Source: Halisarca cf. caerulea
Taxonomy: Eukaryota > Porifera > Demospongiae > Chondrillida > Halisarcidae
Reading direction: 5' to 3'
DNA: 50,000 nucleotides
NCBI GenBank assembly: GCA_963170055.1
Contig: CAUJGJ010000397.1
Coordinates: forward strand, 8,749,301-8,799,300
In this document: piece by piece, positions 22,888 through 33,001 of the stretch
Layout: the number at the start of each line of letters is the position of its first letter
Numbering within the stretch: the stretch's first letter is position 1
Position numbers and translations under genes: made by a program
The notes under the pieces: model-generated
Database searches by the model: none
What the model saw: the letters and a program-made list of their open reading frames with translations, nothing else
What the model was told of the DNA's origin: nothing

Positions 22888-24102
22888 TTACCAACACATG
22901 CAATTAGTGCAATTCCTCATTAGGTGTTGACCACAAGCATCTATAGCTTTTAAGTAGCAAGCCTTGGGATCATCACCACATTCACTTTGCTTCTGTGATA
23001 TGGCACTTTTCAGCTGATCACATGGTACAAAAGTGCAGCGAGGCACAGACACTGGCTCATTTACTGGGAGATTGTCAGTCGGCATTTCACTTGGCTGGTA
23101 TGCTTGCAGTTCATCATCAGTATCTTCCGATAGTTCCTCTTCCATGACACTTGTCAAAAATAACTGTAAGGGTGTTTTGTTGCCTTCAGTTGAAATGGCA
23201 TGATTATTCCAGGCATCTGTAAAAGTTTGGAGGGCTTTGCATATGTATGGAAGGTACGTTGAGTGCAAGCAATACAAATCAACCTCGTTTAAGTGATCAA
23301 GGTGATGGTCAGCTTCAAGTTGCCGGAATGCATTTCCAAAGGTCACCAGTACCGAGCGATGTACATCTCTCCACAGCCTCTCAATGCGCTCATTGTGGGT
23401 TGAGCTACCTGCAATAACACAATCATCTGTGCCGTGTGCCTGCAACATTGCTTGCCAAACTAGGATATTCTCACCACCATGATCCGTTCTCACCTTTTTG
23501 GGTAAACCAAATTCATTTACTCCCTGCATAAAAGTGGAATGGACCGTCTCAGATTTATTATTTGTATGACATTTCAGGAAAGTAATAAGTCGCGAGTAGC
23601 CATCAATTCCTCCGTGCACAACAAAACGCCATCTAATAAGTTTGTGGTTGCCATCAATGTGCCATACACTATTAGCGCTATCAGTATGATAGACTCTCCT
23701 CTTAACAGCCACACTTCTTCTTTCAGCTACCCCCTCTGGATCAACTCTGTGTATGCTGGCCCTCAATTTTGCCCTGGGCACAAATGTGCCCTTTGACTTC
23801 AAGTGGCCTGCCATCATCACTTCACCATCATTAGGATGTAATAATTTGATTTGTCTCACTTTATCATCAAGCTCTTCATCAGTAATAGCAGTGTACTTGG
23901 TGAATGTGGCTGAATCCCACAATTTCATATGGTTGTAAAGAGTTTGGCGACTAATACCAAGGAGAGAAGAGATTTTGGTCTTGGAGAAGCCTTTTGACAT
24001 AAGGAACTTCACTTTGTCTGGGTCTACATCTGACTTGGGTCTTCGTGTGCAGGACTCTTGATCTTCTCTGTTCTGCCCTCCTTCAGCCATTTTGGTGTCC
24101 AT
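22888..24102 (-). CDS. DDE integrase/transposase of element 2
   Basis: A single-exon 404-residue protein with the same layout as 12966-14159. The helix-turn-helix is at about 28-60 (KTKISSLLGISRQTLYNHM). The integrase core has D150 in WHIDGNHK, D207 in VRTDHGGEN and E241 in NERIERLW, again 33 residues between the last two. A Cys cluster closes the protein (ACGQHLMRNCTNCMCW). The start at 24102 follows the GAGCACATGGT box without a gap; a second Met four codons on (MAEGG) is an alternative and resembles the MAEAV start of element 1. The frame is open, so the enzyme may be functional. Confidence 0.85.
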   Translation of the reverse strand: MDTKMAEGGQNREDQESCTRRPKSDVDPDKVKFLMSKGFSKTKISSLLGISRQTLYNHMKLWDSATFTKYTAITDEELDDKVRQIKLLHPNDGEVMMAGHLKSKGTFVPRAKLRASIHRVDPEGVAERRSVAVKRRVYHTDSANSVWHIDGNHKLIRWRFVVHGGIDGYSRLITFLKCHTNNKSETVHSTFMQGVNEFGLPKKVRTDHGGENILVWQAMLQAHGTDDCVIAGSSTHNERIERLWRDVHRSVLVTFGNAFRQLEADHHLDHLNEVDLYCLHSTYLPYICKALQTFTDAWNNHAISTEGNKTPLQLFLTSVMEEELSEDTDDELQAYQPSEMPTDNLPVNEPVSVPRCTFVPCDQLKSAISQKQSECGDDPKACYLKAIDACGQHLMRNCTNCMCW

Positions 24103-24113
24103 ACCATGTGCTC
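24103..24113 (-). promoter_or_regulatory. GAGCACATGGT box abutting the integrase start of element 2
   Basis: Minus-strand GAGCACATGGT ends directly at the ATG at 24100-24102. This fourth copy shows that the box is shared by all four genes. Confidence 0.5.
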
Positions 24114-24242
24114 ATTCCATCTTCACACTATATTGCAATTTACTGCCTGCTAATATGGTTCTCAATGAGTGATCACATGACACCATGTGACAGTGTGAAT
24201 TGTCATCACATGACATCACGTGATGATGCAAATTAAACATAT

Positions 24243-24425
24243 ATCTACGGATGCATAATGAATATTATATATTCACGGATGTTATTATATATCCACGGAT
24301 GTATATTATATATCCACGGATGTATATTATATATCCACGGATGTATATTATATATCCACGGATGTATATTATATATCCACGGATGTATATTATATATCCA
24401 TGGATGTATATTATATATCCACAGA
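24243..24425. repeat. Right subterminal array of element 2
   Basis: About eight 21-base units of ATCCACGGATGTATATTATAT, inverted relative to the left array. Confidence 0.85.
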
Positions 24426-24502
24426 TGAACACAAATATCAACATTCTGCATAATAATTATGGAAGCACATTATTGAATATTTTTACAAACGGCACCCCAT
24501 AG

Positions 24503-25040
24503 ATAGGGAAAGCTGATTAGAGCAAGGAGTCTTCTTAGGTCCAAGATTACAACCACAGGTTAGCTCCACAAATCGCCTGATGGCTTCTTCTTCCTCTTTG
24601 TCTTCAAAGCTCCTTTCAATAGGCATGTCTTCACCTTCTGTAGACATAGACTCTAAAACGTCTCTTGATGGTCCTTCTTCCTCTTTGTCTTCGAATCTAC
24701 TTCCACTAACAGTGATGCCTTCGCATTCTGTGGACATAGGCTCTAAACCGCTGACATAAGACTCACTTTCCAACATTCCCGACGATTCCGTTGATACATT
24801 CGGCCAAATTTCCTCTTCGTTTGTGTCTTCAGCTACGCGTTCTTCTTTCAAGACTCTTGATCGTCCTTCCGCCTCTGTGGAAGAACTACAAAGTAGCTCT
24901 AAGTCTTTGTCTTCGTTGTCAGACAAAGAATGAACGTGTTGTTCCCTACAATCAACGTTATAATCCTTCTCAGCCAGTTTAAATTCTTCTTCGAGTTTCT
25001 CTAAAGCTGATGCTAAACTAAATCGATCCCGACGGGCCAT
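24503..25040 (-). pseudogene. DUF7869-family protein, N-terminal segment
   Basis: From the ATG at 25038-25040 (MARRDRF) the frame gives an acidic, Ser/Glu-rich N-terminus with two related blocks (EPMSTECEG and ESMSTEGED, each followed by FEDKEEE). It ends in CGCNLGPKKTPCSNQLS, a Cys motif found near the N-terminus of DUF7869 proteins. Element 2 cuts the frame right after this motif. The next recognisable part (VGRVHGNSK) is across the insertion at 19160. By comparison with family members as I recall them, about 100 residues between these motifs are missing. Confidence 0.7.
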
Positions 25041-25235
25041 ACTAAGGTCGAATCTTGTCGAATAACGTATCAAACGAAAGCTCTAATAGCAAGGAAAAAC
25101 TTAAACGCAGTCGTGTAGCCGTCGCATGCAAAACAAAGGCAGTGCGACGTTATGTGTATGCGATTACGTTTTTTCCGTTTCCTGAAAATTATGCGCATAC
25201 GCACGAAGCCGGGTTTTTGCGCGGAAGCCCACATA

Positions 25236-25655
25236 TATATATATATAAGTATATATATTTGTAGTGACTATATTATATTATTTTAATAATGCAACAATTT
25301 TATGTAATATCGATGTGATAATACATTAATTATTTAACAAAAAGCTCCAGCTGCATAATATACAGAAATGCAGAGTTATAAATTTAATGTAAATGAACCA
25401 TATATTGTAATAATACAGCAGTACTAATTTGTAACAGTTCTTGCAGCTTAAGACTACTATTCTATTATAGCTATTGCTTAATAAAAGAGGCCAGTCTCAT
25501 GATCATAATTATGTATCCATGGATGTGATCAAACTGGAATTAGGGTTTGAGGCAGAAGTTCTGGTACTTGAAATGCTGCAGGTGGCAAACGGACTGCCCA
25601 AGAATGATGCTCAGCATTCCTGGGCAGCTGACTGGTTGATTCTCCAATTCTCATC
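25236..25655 (-). pseudogene. Duplication unit X, copy A, right part: CACTA accessory gene 3' end
   Basis: Direct repeat of 30340-30750. On the minus strand both copies encode the end of the accessory-gene-like protein (RMRIGEST.QLPRNAEHHSWAVRLPP). Copy A lacks about 13 bases present in copy B near 30659. Copy B begins immediately afterwards (25651), so the two units are in tandem. Confidence 0.75.
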
Positions 25656-26187
25656 CTTGATAGAGTAGTAAGTACCAACAGTAAGGAGTCTTGGGAATCC
25701 CTATTCTTATTTTGCCATCGTTTTCTCTACACTCCTACAAGGAGGGGCCACGGAAGAAATTTGACTGCTCAAATTTGTCGGGCTTTAGATGATGAGGAAA
25801 GTTTGGATGTTTCAACACAACAGTCCTTCCAGCCTACCATTAAGGATCCTTTGAAAAACTTAGCGGCCCGTGTGGCATCAAAGTTGGAAGATGGAGACTT
25901 CAGGGGGGCTGTCAGAATAGCTAGCTCAGCTGAATAGTTTGCACCAACTAACGACACTATATATATATATATATATATATACTGTATATATATCGTTGAT
26001 GCAAGGTTCGAAAGGGGAACCGTAACCATCAATCGAATAATAAGAGAACCAGCACGAGACAAGATAAGACAAGTGGACAAGAGACACATGTGGTAGATTG
26101 TTCTGTGCATGCGTGTAAAAGTATAATTAATTAAATACAGAAAGTGGTAAATACAAGTTACACAAAGGCCTGAAGTATGTCCACTAC

Positions 26188-26219
<32 letters not shown>

Positions 26220-26374
26220 GCACTGCAAAACGAAGCAGCTATAATTGGTACTTAAGTGCAATATAAAGTTAACTCAAATTTTACTTTAAGAGCTTTAATG
26301 GCATTAGCTAACTTTCACTTTTAATTGTATTTAAGATAATAGTATATTAGTAAACGCCCACTTTAAGTTTTGTC
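25651..26374 (+). repeat. Duplication unit X, copy B, left part
   Basis: Same order as 10948-11645: reverse-transcriptase fragment (about 25675-25935), short TA tract, spacer with AAGGCCTGAAGTATGTCCAC, TA tract, ATG, then CACTGCAAA of the CACTA left end at 26221. It is interrupted at TTAA 26375 by piggyBac 2. Confidence 0.85.
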
Positions 26375-26874
26375 TTAACCTTTTGCCATCCGTGTTACAA
26401 TTTTTCGCTAGCCCTTTACTGTCCATAAGGCCATTTTTGGCACGCATATTCTGTGATCAAGAAGCTTGACATTTGTCTATTGTTCTAGTTCGAATCCTTT
26501 TCTTAGTAATAGTAAGCTTGCTAGCCGTCATTGCTAAGGACGTTTAACAAGTTTAGAATTCTCATTGCCCCTACAGCTTGGAGTTTATCGGCCGTTTTCG
26601 GGCAAGGTCGTTTTCGGTCCGTGATCTGTATTCCCTGAACGTTTGCAACTTTGAAGGTAGGCACTAGTCCTTAGGATGTATGCGAGTATGTGTTTCTTTT
26701 ATCGAACAGCTCTCACAAGTCTAAGTGGACAATTTACAAACGCACACGTTCTGTAATTTTATATCATTTTTACTGACATAATATCGCTTACATACATTAA
26801 GACTGTAGAAATTTTTATCTCGTATAATCACGTACGTACATGCATCTCTTCACAAATCAATACACAATAGCAAC

Positions 26875-29023
26875 ATGGCACTGCAAAGAAAAAAACAGAT
26901 GGATCCCAATGAAGTCTTGAAAAAAGTCATGGATCTGAATGACAGCCTTTGGGAAAACTCCAATACAGATGATGAAGATGATGGTGAGTGTGGCCTCCAA
27001 AACAATTTGGATCCACTTGATGGGATTCAAGAAGCTGACTTGAATGAATCTGCAATGGATGGAATTGGTCAGTAACTCTTGGATACCCCATCTGCCCTTA
27101 CTCCCTCTCACTCTGCCACAGACCCTCTTGCCATTTCCACTATCACAGATACCCCTGCTGTCACCACTCTCCTGGCAGACACTCCTGCTGTCCCCACTCT
27201 CCTGGACACCCCTGCTGTCTCCACTCTCCTGGACATCCCTGCTGTCCCCACTCTCTCTGACACCCCTGCTGTCCCCACTCTCTCTGACACCCCTGCTGTC
27301 CCCACTCTCCTGGCAGACACTCCTGCTGTCCCCACTCTCCTGGACACCCCTGCTGTCCCCACTCTCCTGGACATCCCTGCTGTCCCCACTCTCTCTGACA
27401 CCCCTGCTGTCCCCACTCTCCCGAACATCCTGCCATTCCCATTCTTTCGGAAATTCCTAGTGTTTACACTCTCTCTGACGCACCTCCTGTTCCCAGTCCC
27501 ATGGACACACCTCCTGTTCCCAGTCCCTTGGACACTCCTGTTACTCCCACCCTCCCACACTCTCACTGTAGTGGAAACACATCCCAAGTAACAGCACCAT
27601 GGGACCACGCTAGTCAGCCATTCTCACACCATGTCGGTCCCATCAACCCACCTGATCCGGATGACCATCCTGCCAGCTTCTTTGAGCAAATATTCGGAGA
27701 AGACACCTTCCAATACATTGCTCAGCAAACAAATTTGTACGCCAGTCAAAAGAGCCAGGGTCAGTACAAATGGGAAGACACTACATCCAGTGAGATCAAG
27801 CTGCTACTGGGGATGCTATATGCAATAGGGATACATCGTCTTCCCGATGTACACGATTACTGGAGTCAGGACCCACTTCTGGCTGTTCCTGGAATTGTCA
27901 GTGGCATGCCCAGAACAAGGTTTAAAATGTTAATGAGAAATCTCCACCTCAATGACAACAGCCAGATGCTACCACGTACGGACAGTGGGTATGACAGATT
28001 GCACAAGATTCGACCGTTGCTGGACACCATCATCACCAAAACACAAGCCAGCTATGCACCACATCAACAGGTTGCAGTGGATGAGGCCATGGTACTCTTC
28101 AAGGGTAGGTCCACCATGAAGCAGTACATGTCTCAAAAGCCTACAAAACGAGGATACAAACTGTGGTGCTTGTGTGACTCGCTGAACGGTCTACTATACA
28201 AAGTTATAGTATACACTGGTGCCAGTAGTGGAAGTGGTGAAGGAGGGTTGGGGGCAAAAGTGGTGAGGAGTTGGTAGAGCCACTCAATGGGAAGGGTCAT
28301 CAGTCCCTTGCTAAGGAGCAAAGTGCTAGGGGGAACTACACAATCTCTACCACCAGAACCAACAGGAAGGGTTGGCCGATATCCCTCAAGGATGTTAAGT
28401 CTATAGAGAAGTCCATGGCTAGAGGAGATACGCACACTGAAATTGTGGATGGGAGTGTCCAATGTGTCATTTGGAAGGACAAAAAGGGCATTCCTATCCT
28501 CATCTGCATTGCTGATCCTAGCCATGCCAATACAGTTGCAAGGAAGAACAAAGATGGGTCAAGAGTGAGTGTCCCATGTCCCCAGAGCGTCAAGCTATAT
28601 AATATGTACATGGGAGGTGTAGACCTGTTTGATGCCAGAAGGAAGACGTATTCTACCAGCCGGAAGTCTAAGAAATGGTGGTTCAGACTTTTCTACTTCC
28701 TACTTGACACAGCAATGGTGAACTCCTACATTATATACGCCGAGACAGTGACCAAACGGCTTACCTTGAAGGAATTCATCCTGGGCACATCATCTGCGCT
28801 GATGTCTGTCCAAACGTCGAGGAAGCGCAATTGCCTGACCCACCAAGGACCACCAGCCGCAAGGTTCTGTGAACAGCACTACTTGGACAAACGCGACACA
28901 AGACAGAAGTGCGCTGTCTGTTACAAAAGCAGGACACTCTACTGCTGCATGAGCTGCAATACCGCTACTCCGATTCCTCTGTGCCCTGCTCCTTGTTTCA
29001 GATTGCATCACACGAAAAACTAG
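26875..29023 (+). pseudogene. piggyBac transposase (PGBD-like), broken
   Basis: The ATG at 26875 opens an acidic N-terminus. After an in-frame TAA at 27073-27075 comes a Pro/Thr repeat region (27130-27430). The catalytic core starts near 27650 after a frame change. The first catalytic Asp is in AVDEAM (about 28077) and the last in GGVDLFD (about 28620). The segment that should hold the middle Asp (compare YMD in piggyBac 1) is missing at about 28277-28310, where the frame also changes: EPLNGKGHQ runs straight into SLAKEQSARGN. The C-terminal Cys-rich finger (CAVCYKS, CCMSC) is kept. The protein cannot be active, and the two piggyBacs belong to different subfamilies. Confidence 0.85.
27130..27430 (+). 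repeat. In-gene minisatellite coding DTPAVPTLL repeats
   Basis: 27-base units (GACACCCCTGCTGTCCCCAC core) repeat about eleven times. A longer block starting CTGGCAGACACTCCTGCTGT occurs twice (27171 and 27309), so a multi-unit segment was duplicated. It lies in the variable N-terminal part of the piggyBac transposase. Confidence 0.85.
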
Positions 29024-29346
29024 ACAGTTCTTAGGAGATTCGCACGTGCTGCGTACATGACAGCCATTTTTATTTCCGTAAATTATTTGTAATCTGTTCG
29101 TACACTTGCGTTAGACTGCGTTTCAATAGTAGTTGTACTTGCTTTATTATTTGTTCATATAACATGGTATCTGTACAAAACTTGGTAAGACAATTGCTAA
29201 CATTCATTACTACCTACATATAAAATATGAGCGAACTGCGCTGATTTTCGAGACTCGCGGACGGCAAGGGCTAGGTGCCATAAATGGCAATATGGACGGT
29301 AAAGGGTTAAAAACATATTAAATATACATTAAAGGTATGAAACTTA

Positions 29347-30202
29347 CTGTACTGATTAAAGATAGGTAACCAGCAACTCGCGTTTGACACGCAGATGGTT
29401 CGCGTGTACTCGTGCGAGTAAAAAAATACACGCAAGTTAACACCCCTAAAAATGCCTCGAAAAGTGAATAAACCAGTGGAGAAGTGGCTGAAATATAAAG
29501 ATACCGATAAAACAAACCAAATAAACGTGAAACAAGACATTGGGTTAGGCGGGGAGATCACAGGTAGTCATAAAGCCTAATGCACGATGCTATTGCGGTA
29601 CCGTACTCAATCTTATCCATTGAACTTTGGATCAACTTTAGAATGCGCGACCTAACAGCCATGCGTAAGCAGCAGACCCAAGGTGGGGGGGCTAAAAAAA
29701 GAGCTGCACCGGTACGTTACAATCGACTGGGGCTACGGACATTCCGTAGGCACTTACGTCATGATAACACACAAAGATGGAGATATACGTTGCGACGGCA
29801 ACTACAAAGAATCTAAGGAGGGACTATAGGCATTCACGATACATACACATTCTTACCTGCAAGATTACAAGATAGCATCGAAGTGGCCAATTTCCAAAAA
29901 CAAACCGCTACTTTGATGAGCAGCTGGGAGAAGACGAACTATCTTCGATTGAATTGGGAGGGGCATAGGGATATTTGCCACAAGTTGTTCCCAAGGTGGT
30001 ATCCATGACTTCGTTCTTACAATCAACCGTCAATTTGCTCTCCAAAATAACACTTATTTCACTACAATTATACGTTGCAAATACCGGCTTATTAACATGT
30101 CGCCATTTTTACTCACACGAGTAACAATTCTACTTGCACAAGTAATATTTTACGCTCGTGTCACACGCGTGTAGCATGGCTACCTATCTTTAATCAGTAC
30201 TG
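29347..30202. mobile_element. Tc1/mariner-like non-autonomous element with TA duplication
   Basis: The ends are CTGTACTGATTAAAGATAGG and its near-perfect inverse. TA is present on both sides (29345-29346, 30203-30204). Copy A of the duplication (ACTTAAATATG near 11678) shows the unoccupied site with a single TA. The inside has no recognised gene; a 78-residue Arg-rich frame at 29580 has no family I know. Confidence 0.85.
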
Positions 30203-30284
30203 TAAATATGTTATATAGCCAACTCAAAGATACATTTAATAGATCTGTGTGACTGCATGCAATCTACTTTAAGTCAGATTCTAT

Positions 30285-30302
30285 TATATATATATATCTA
30301 TA

Positions 30303-30340
<38 letters not shown>
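30285..30340. repeat. TA microsatellite, empty site of the DUF7869 transposon
   Basis: Uninterrupted TA tract joining the same flanks (CAGATTCTAT and TTTGTAGTGA) that lie on either side of 11808-25232 in copy A. Confidence 0.8.
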
Positions 30341-30343
<3 letters not shown>

Positions 30344-30589
30344 AGTGATTATATTATATTATTTTAATAATGTAACAATTTTATGTAATATTGATGTGAT
30401 AATCATTAATTATTTAACAAAAAGCTCCAGCTGCATAATATACAGAAATGCAGAGTTATAAATTTAATGTAAATGAACCATATATTGTAATAATACAGCA
30501 GTACTAATTTGTAACAGTTCTTGCAGCTTAAGTCTACTATTCTATTATAGCTATTGCTTAATAAAAGAGGCCAGTCGCATTATCATAAT

Positions 30590-32682
30590 TATGTATCCAT
30601 AGATGTGATCAAACTGGAATTAGGGTTTGAGGCAGAAGTTCTAGTACTTGAAATGCTATCGTTAGCAGCTGCAGGTGGCAAACGGACTGCCCAAGAATGG
30701 TGCTCAGCATTCCTGGGCAGCTGAAGGGTTGATTCTCCGATTCTCATCCTCTCTATTAGCATCGCTCTTGCTCTGCTGGTGAGCTGTTTGTGGTACTGTT
30801 CATCTAATGCTTTCTTGACAGTGGTAAGTCTGGTTCACTGCCATGGAAGTTTCCGAACTATAATTCTGCTATTTGTCCTCTTTTCTGATTCATTATCCTC
30901 ACAGTCCTCCTCTGACTCTGAATATTCTGAGCTGTTGTAAGCTTTATCTTCAATGACAGAAAGCACTTTTTCTTTGATGTCTTCTGACCACTGAACACTC
31001 TCAAGAGCTCTAAGGCGATTTCCAACTTTCTAGATAATAATAATTAAAAGTTATAGCATCATGCACATTCATGCACAATCTGCATAGTAACATAATATTT
31101 CAATTTAGTCTAGTTATATTATCATGCCATGGTGACCCAGCATGCATGGATTCAATGTACCTGCAGAATCCTTTGGTTTCTTTTGCATGCAATCCTGTGC
31201 TGTCCTCCTTGCCATGCACAGTCCTTTTGTTGGCCTCCAGACATGACAGAAAATATCTTTTAACAGCATCTGCATCATGATCATACATGTTATGGTAAAC
31301 AAATTACTATACAGCTGAAAAAATATAAATCATTACATAGATTTATACATACTACACAATGTCATGTAATGTAGACATGACAAACCGTTCACAGTTTTTA
31401 GGGGCTGCCACAGGCAGCCCCTATATTGTTTTCATTTGGACTTCCGGTGTGTAACGCTCGTCCGATATATATATATATATATATATATAATATGGATTTG
31501 AAGAAAAGTCTTATAATAGAGAATTTATATAATAGTAATAGAGAAGTATGAATTTATACAGGAATGAGTTATAGGAATTGTTTTGAAAACAATTGCCAAA
31601 TATGGCAATTGTTATCAAAACAATCATCCAGTTACAATAAACAGTATGTTCAATGACTGTTCAGCTGTGCACTTACACTCCAATGCTTTGCAAGTGATTC
31701 AAGTGTGTGGGGCGGCAGCCCCCATGAGTTTTTAACTCGAATTACTTGTTTGACTTCACCTGTCAGCATACAGATGTTGGGTTTCCTTTATAAGCTCGCC
31801 AGACACTAAAGCATTTTCTGGAGAGTCAAAGCTATAGAATTGACAAAGAACAAAATACAAATTGAAAACTCTACACACTCAGTCTACCAGTCCAGAGCTC
31901 ACTTCATGTCAAAATTCCACCCAGAATATCCATTATCTGCTTGCGTCAACAAAGTCTGATGTACTTGCCTTACAGCACTCTGCATGCATGCATACGTATA
32001 CTTATAAAAGTTCCCATATAAGCCAAAGTATGCATGTATGAACTGCATGCAATGTACTCACTGAACAATCTTTGGGTACTTTTGCTTTTCCTAGAGATTT
32101 CTTTGAGATCTTAGAAGGGGGGCTGTCATTCAAGTTGGTGTTTGTTGGCCTCTTGTGAACTTCTAACACTGACTGAGATATTGTGATCAGTTTTTGGTTT
32201 TGCCTGAACAGAGTTTGCCACATATTTCCAAAGGTACTGAACGTTTCCCTCTGAGTCTCTCGAAAATGTACTACAGCACCAACCATACCCGCTAACGTTA
32301 GGTCCCCATCTGCTTGCGTCAGAAATTGATCTCCTTCTAAACGGCAGAGTTCTTCTTGCATATCCTCACTCCCGGCATCTTGTTCTTCAGTTAGGCTGAT
32401 AGTGTCATTTGATGATTCTGTAGGTTGGAAGTCATCATCTTCACTGCTGCTGTCTAGGTCATCTGCATCAAACAAATTGGGTAACCCAGCATTTCTGATC
32501 AGGGTTGGCGTATCCCCCGCACTGTTGCTATCTAGATCTGTTGAGTGGCCTTGGAAACCTTCGAATTCTGAGTCATTCAAGATAGATCTACTCATTATTT
32601 TTGTCACAGATTCCTTATGACATTGCAGCTGCAGTATAGCAGCTGAAACAGTCCTATACAGCTGCCTTGCGTCTTCGTACAA
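30590..32682 (-). pseudogene. CACTA accessory (TnpA-like) gene, likely degenerate
   Basis: Exon 1 (about 32682 to 32062, ending at donor GTGAGT) encodes an acidic region (SSSEDDDFQPTESSND) and a helical part ending GNMWQTLFRQNQKLITISQS and KISKKSLGKAKVPKDCS. No clear ATG was found at its 5' end. Candidate downstream exons are about 31140-31290 (KRYFLSCLEANKRTVHGK, KGFCRYIESMH) and 31030-30790 (NRLRALESVQWSEDIKEKV, an acidic stretch, then IVRKLPWQ). A TGA directly after LPWQ and a frame change before RMRIGES suggest decay. Similar proteins accompany CACTA-like transposases in invertebrate genomes as I recall; their biochemical role is unclear. Confidence 0.5.
31400..31748 (+). mobile_element. 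Hairpin-ended element Y, copy 1
   Basis: Starts AGGGGCTGCC with an immediate hairpin (GGGGCTGCC..GGCAGCCCC), then TATATTG, a TA tract near 31466, the 21-base-stem hairpin region near 31579-31620, and a terminal imperfect hairpin ending CGAATTACTTG. TTT flanks both ends. It lies between exons of the CACTA accessory gene. Confidence 0.8.
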
Positions 32683-32716
32683 TTCATTTCACGCGAGCGC
32701 GGCGTCAAGAGTCCGT

Positions 32717-33001
32717 ATGAATTCTCTTGATAGAAAGAAGTGCTTTTGCTCAGCTTTTATTGGTCAACTGGTATCAAGACGAACATTTTACGAGCACAAG
32801 AGGAGCTTCAGAATTTCCCTTCAACAGAAACTCTGCAAGAAACTTGTGCCTATTTCTGACCCATTTGATGCTGACATATCGTCTGATAACAACGACAGAG
32901 GCAACACGATTGATAACGACAACAGACAAATATTCCAACGCACAACAGTCCCACCATTGAAGCAACGAAGACTTAGCGAAAGTAGTCACAGAGATCTGGA
33001 G
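32717..33001 (+). pseudogene. CACTA transposase, candidate first exon
   Basis: The frame from the ATG at 32717 contains SRRTFYEHKRSF, reminiscent of the N-terminal finger region of CACTA-like transposases (Cys, then RT..RH or RTF..HK). It ends at a donor, GTAATA, near 33001 after HRDLE. It starts about 35 bases from the divergent accessory gene, so both share a very short promoter region. Confidence 0.5.

Larger units (their letters stand above)
19206..24501 (-). mobile_element. Element 2: second integrase plus HECT ligase TIR transposon
   Basis: The ends start TATGGGGTGCCGTTTGTAAA and are inverted repeats that continue inward through AATATTCAATAATGTGCTTC, TGCAGAATGT and ATATTTGTGTTCATCTGTGG. 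Subterminal arrays of 21-base units follow, unequal in length (about 23 left, 8 right). Further inverted similarity (TCACATGACACCATGTGA types, GAGCACATGGT) reaches each start codon. Genes are the HECT ligase (19941-22343, plus) and the integrase (22888-24102, minus). The first 17 bases equal those of element 1, after which the ends diverge. No target duplication was found. Confidence 0.8.
11808..25232 (-). mobile_element. DUF7869-encoding TIR transposon carrying two nested elements
   Basis: The left terminus begins GTGGGGTTCC and the right terminus, reversed, GTGGGCTTCC. Over the first 34 bases I count 27 matches, including CAAAAACC and TTCGTGC. Both ends sit in a TA microsatellite. The corresponding TA tract in copy B (about 30285-30340) is uninterrupted and joins the same two flanks, so it is an empty site. 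Without the two nested elements the native unit is about 2.5 kb and holds one minus-strand gene of the DUF7869 family. Confidence 0.7.
26375..29310 (+). mobile_element. piggyBac element 2 with TTAA target duplication
   Basis: TTAA at 26375-26378 and 29307-29310 flank an element with ends CCTTTTGCC and GGTAAAGGG. Copy A of the duplication (around 11644, TTGTCTTAAAAATG) is the empty site. A subterminal left motif, CCCTTTACTGTCCATA (near 26413), matches the right end CCCTTTACCGTCCATA better than the extreme left end does. Confidence 0.9.

Noticed and set aside
27108..27608. Minus-strand frame with repeating VGTAGVS
   Set aside because: Antisense shadow of the Pro/Thr minisatellite in the piggyBac gene.
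29580..29816. 78-residue Arg-rich frame inside the TA-inserted MITE
   Set aside because: No family likeness and the element looks non-autonomous; probably chance.
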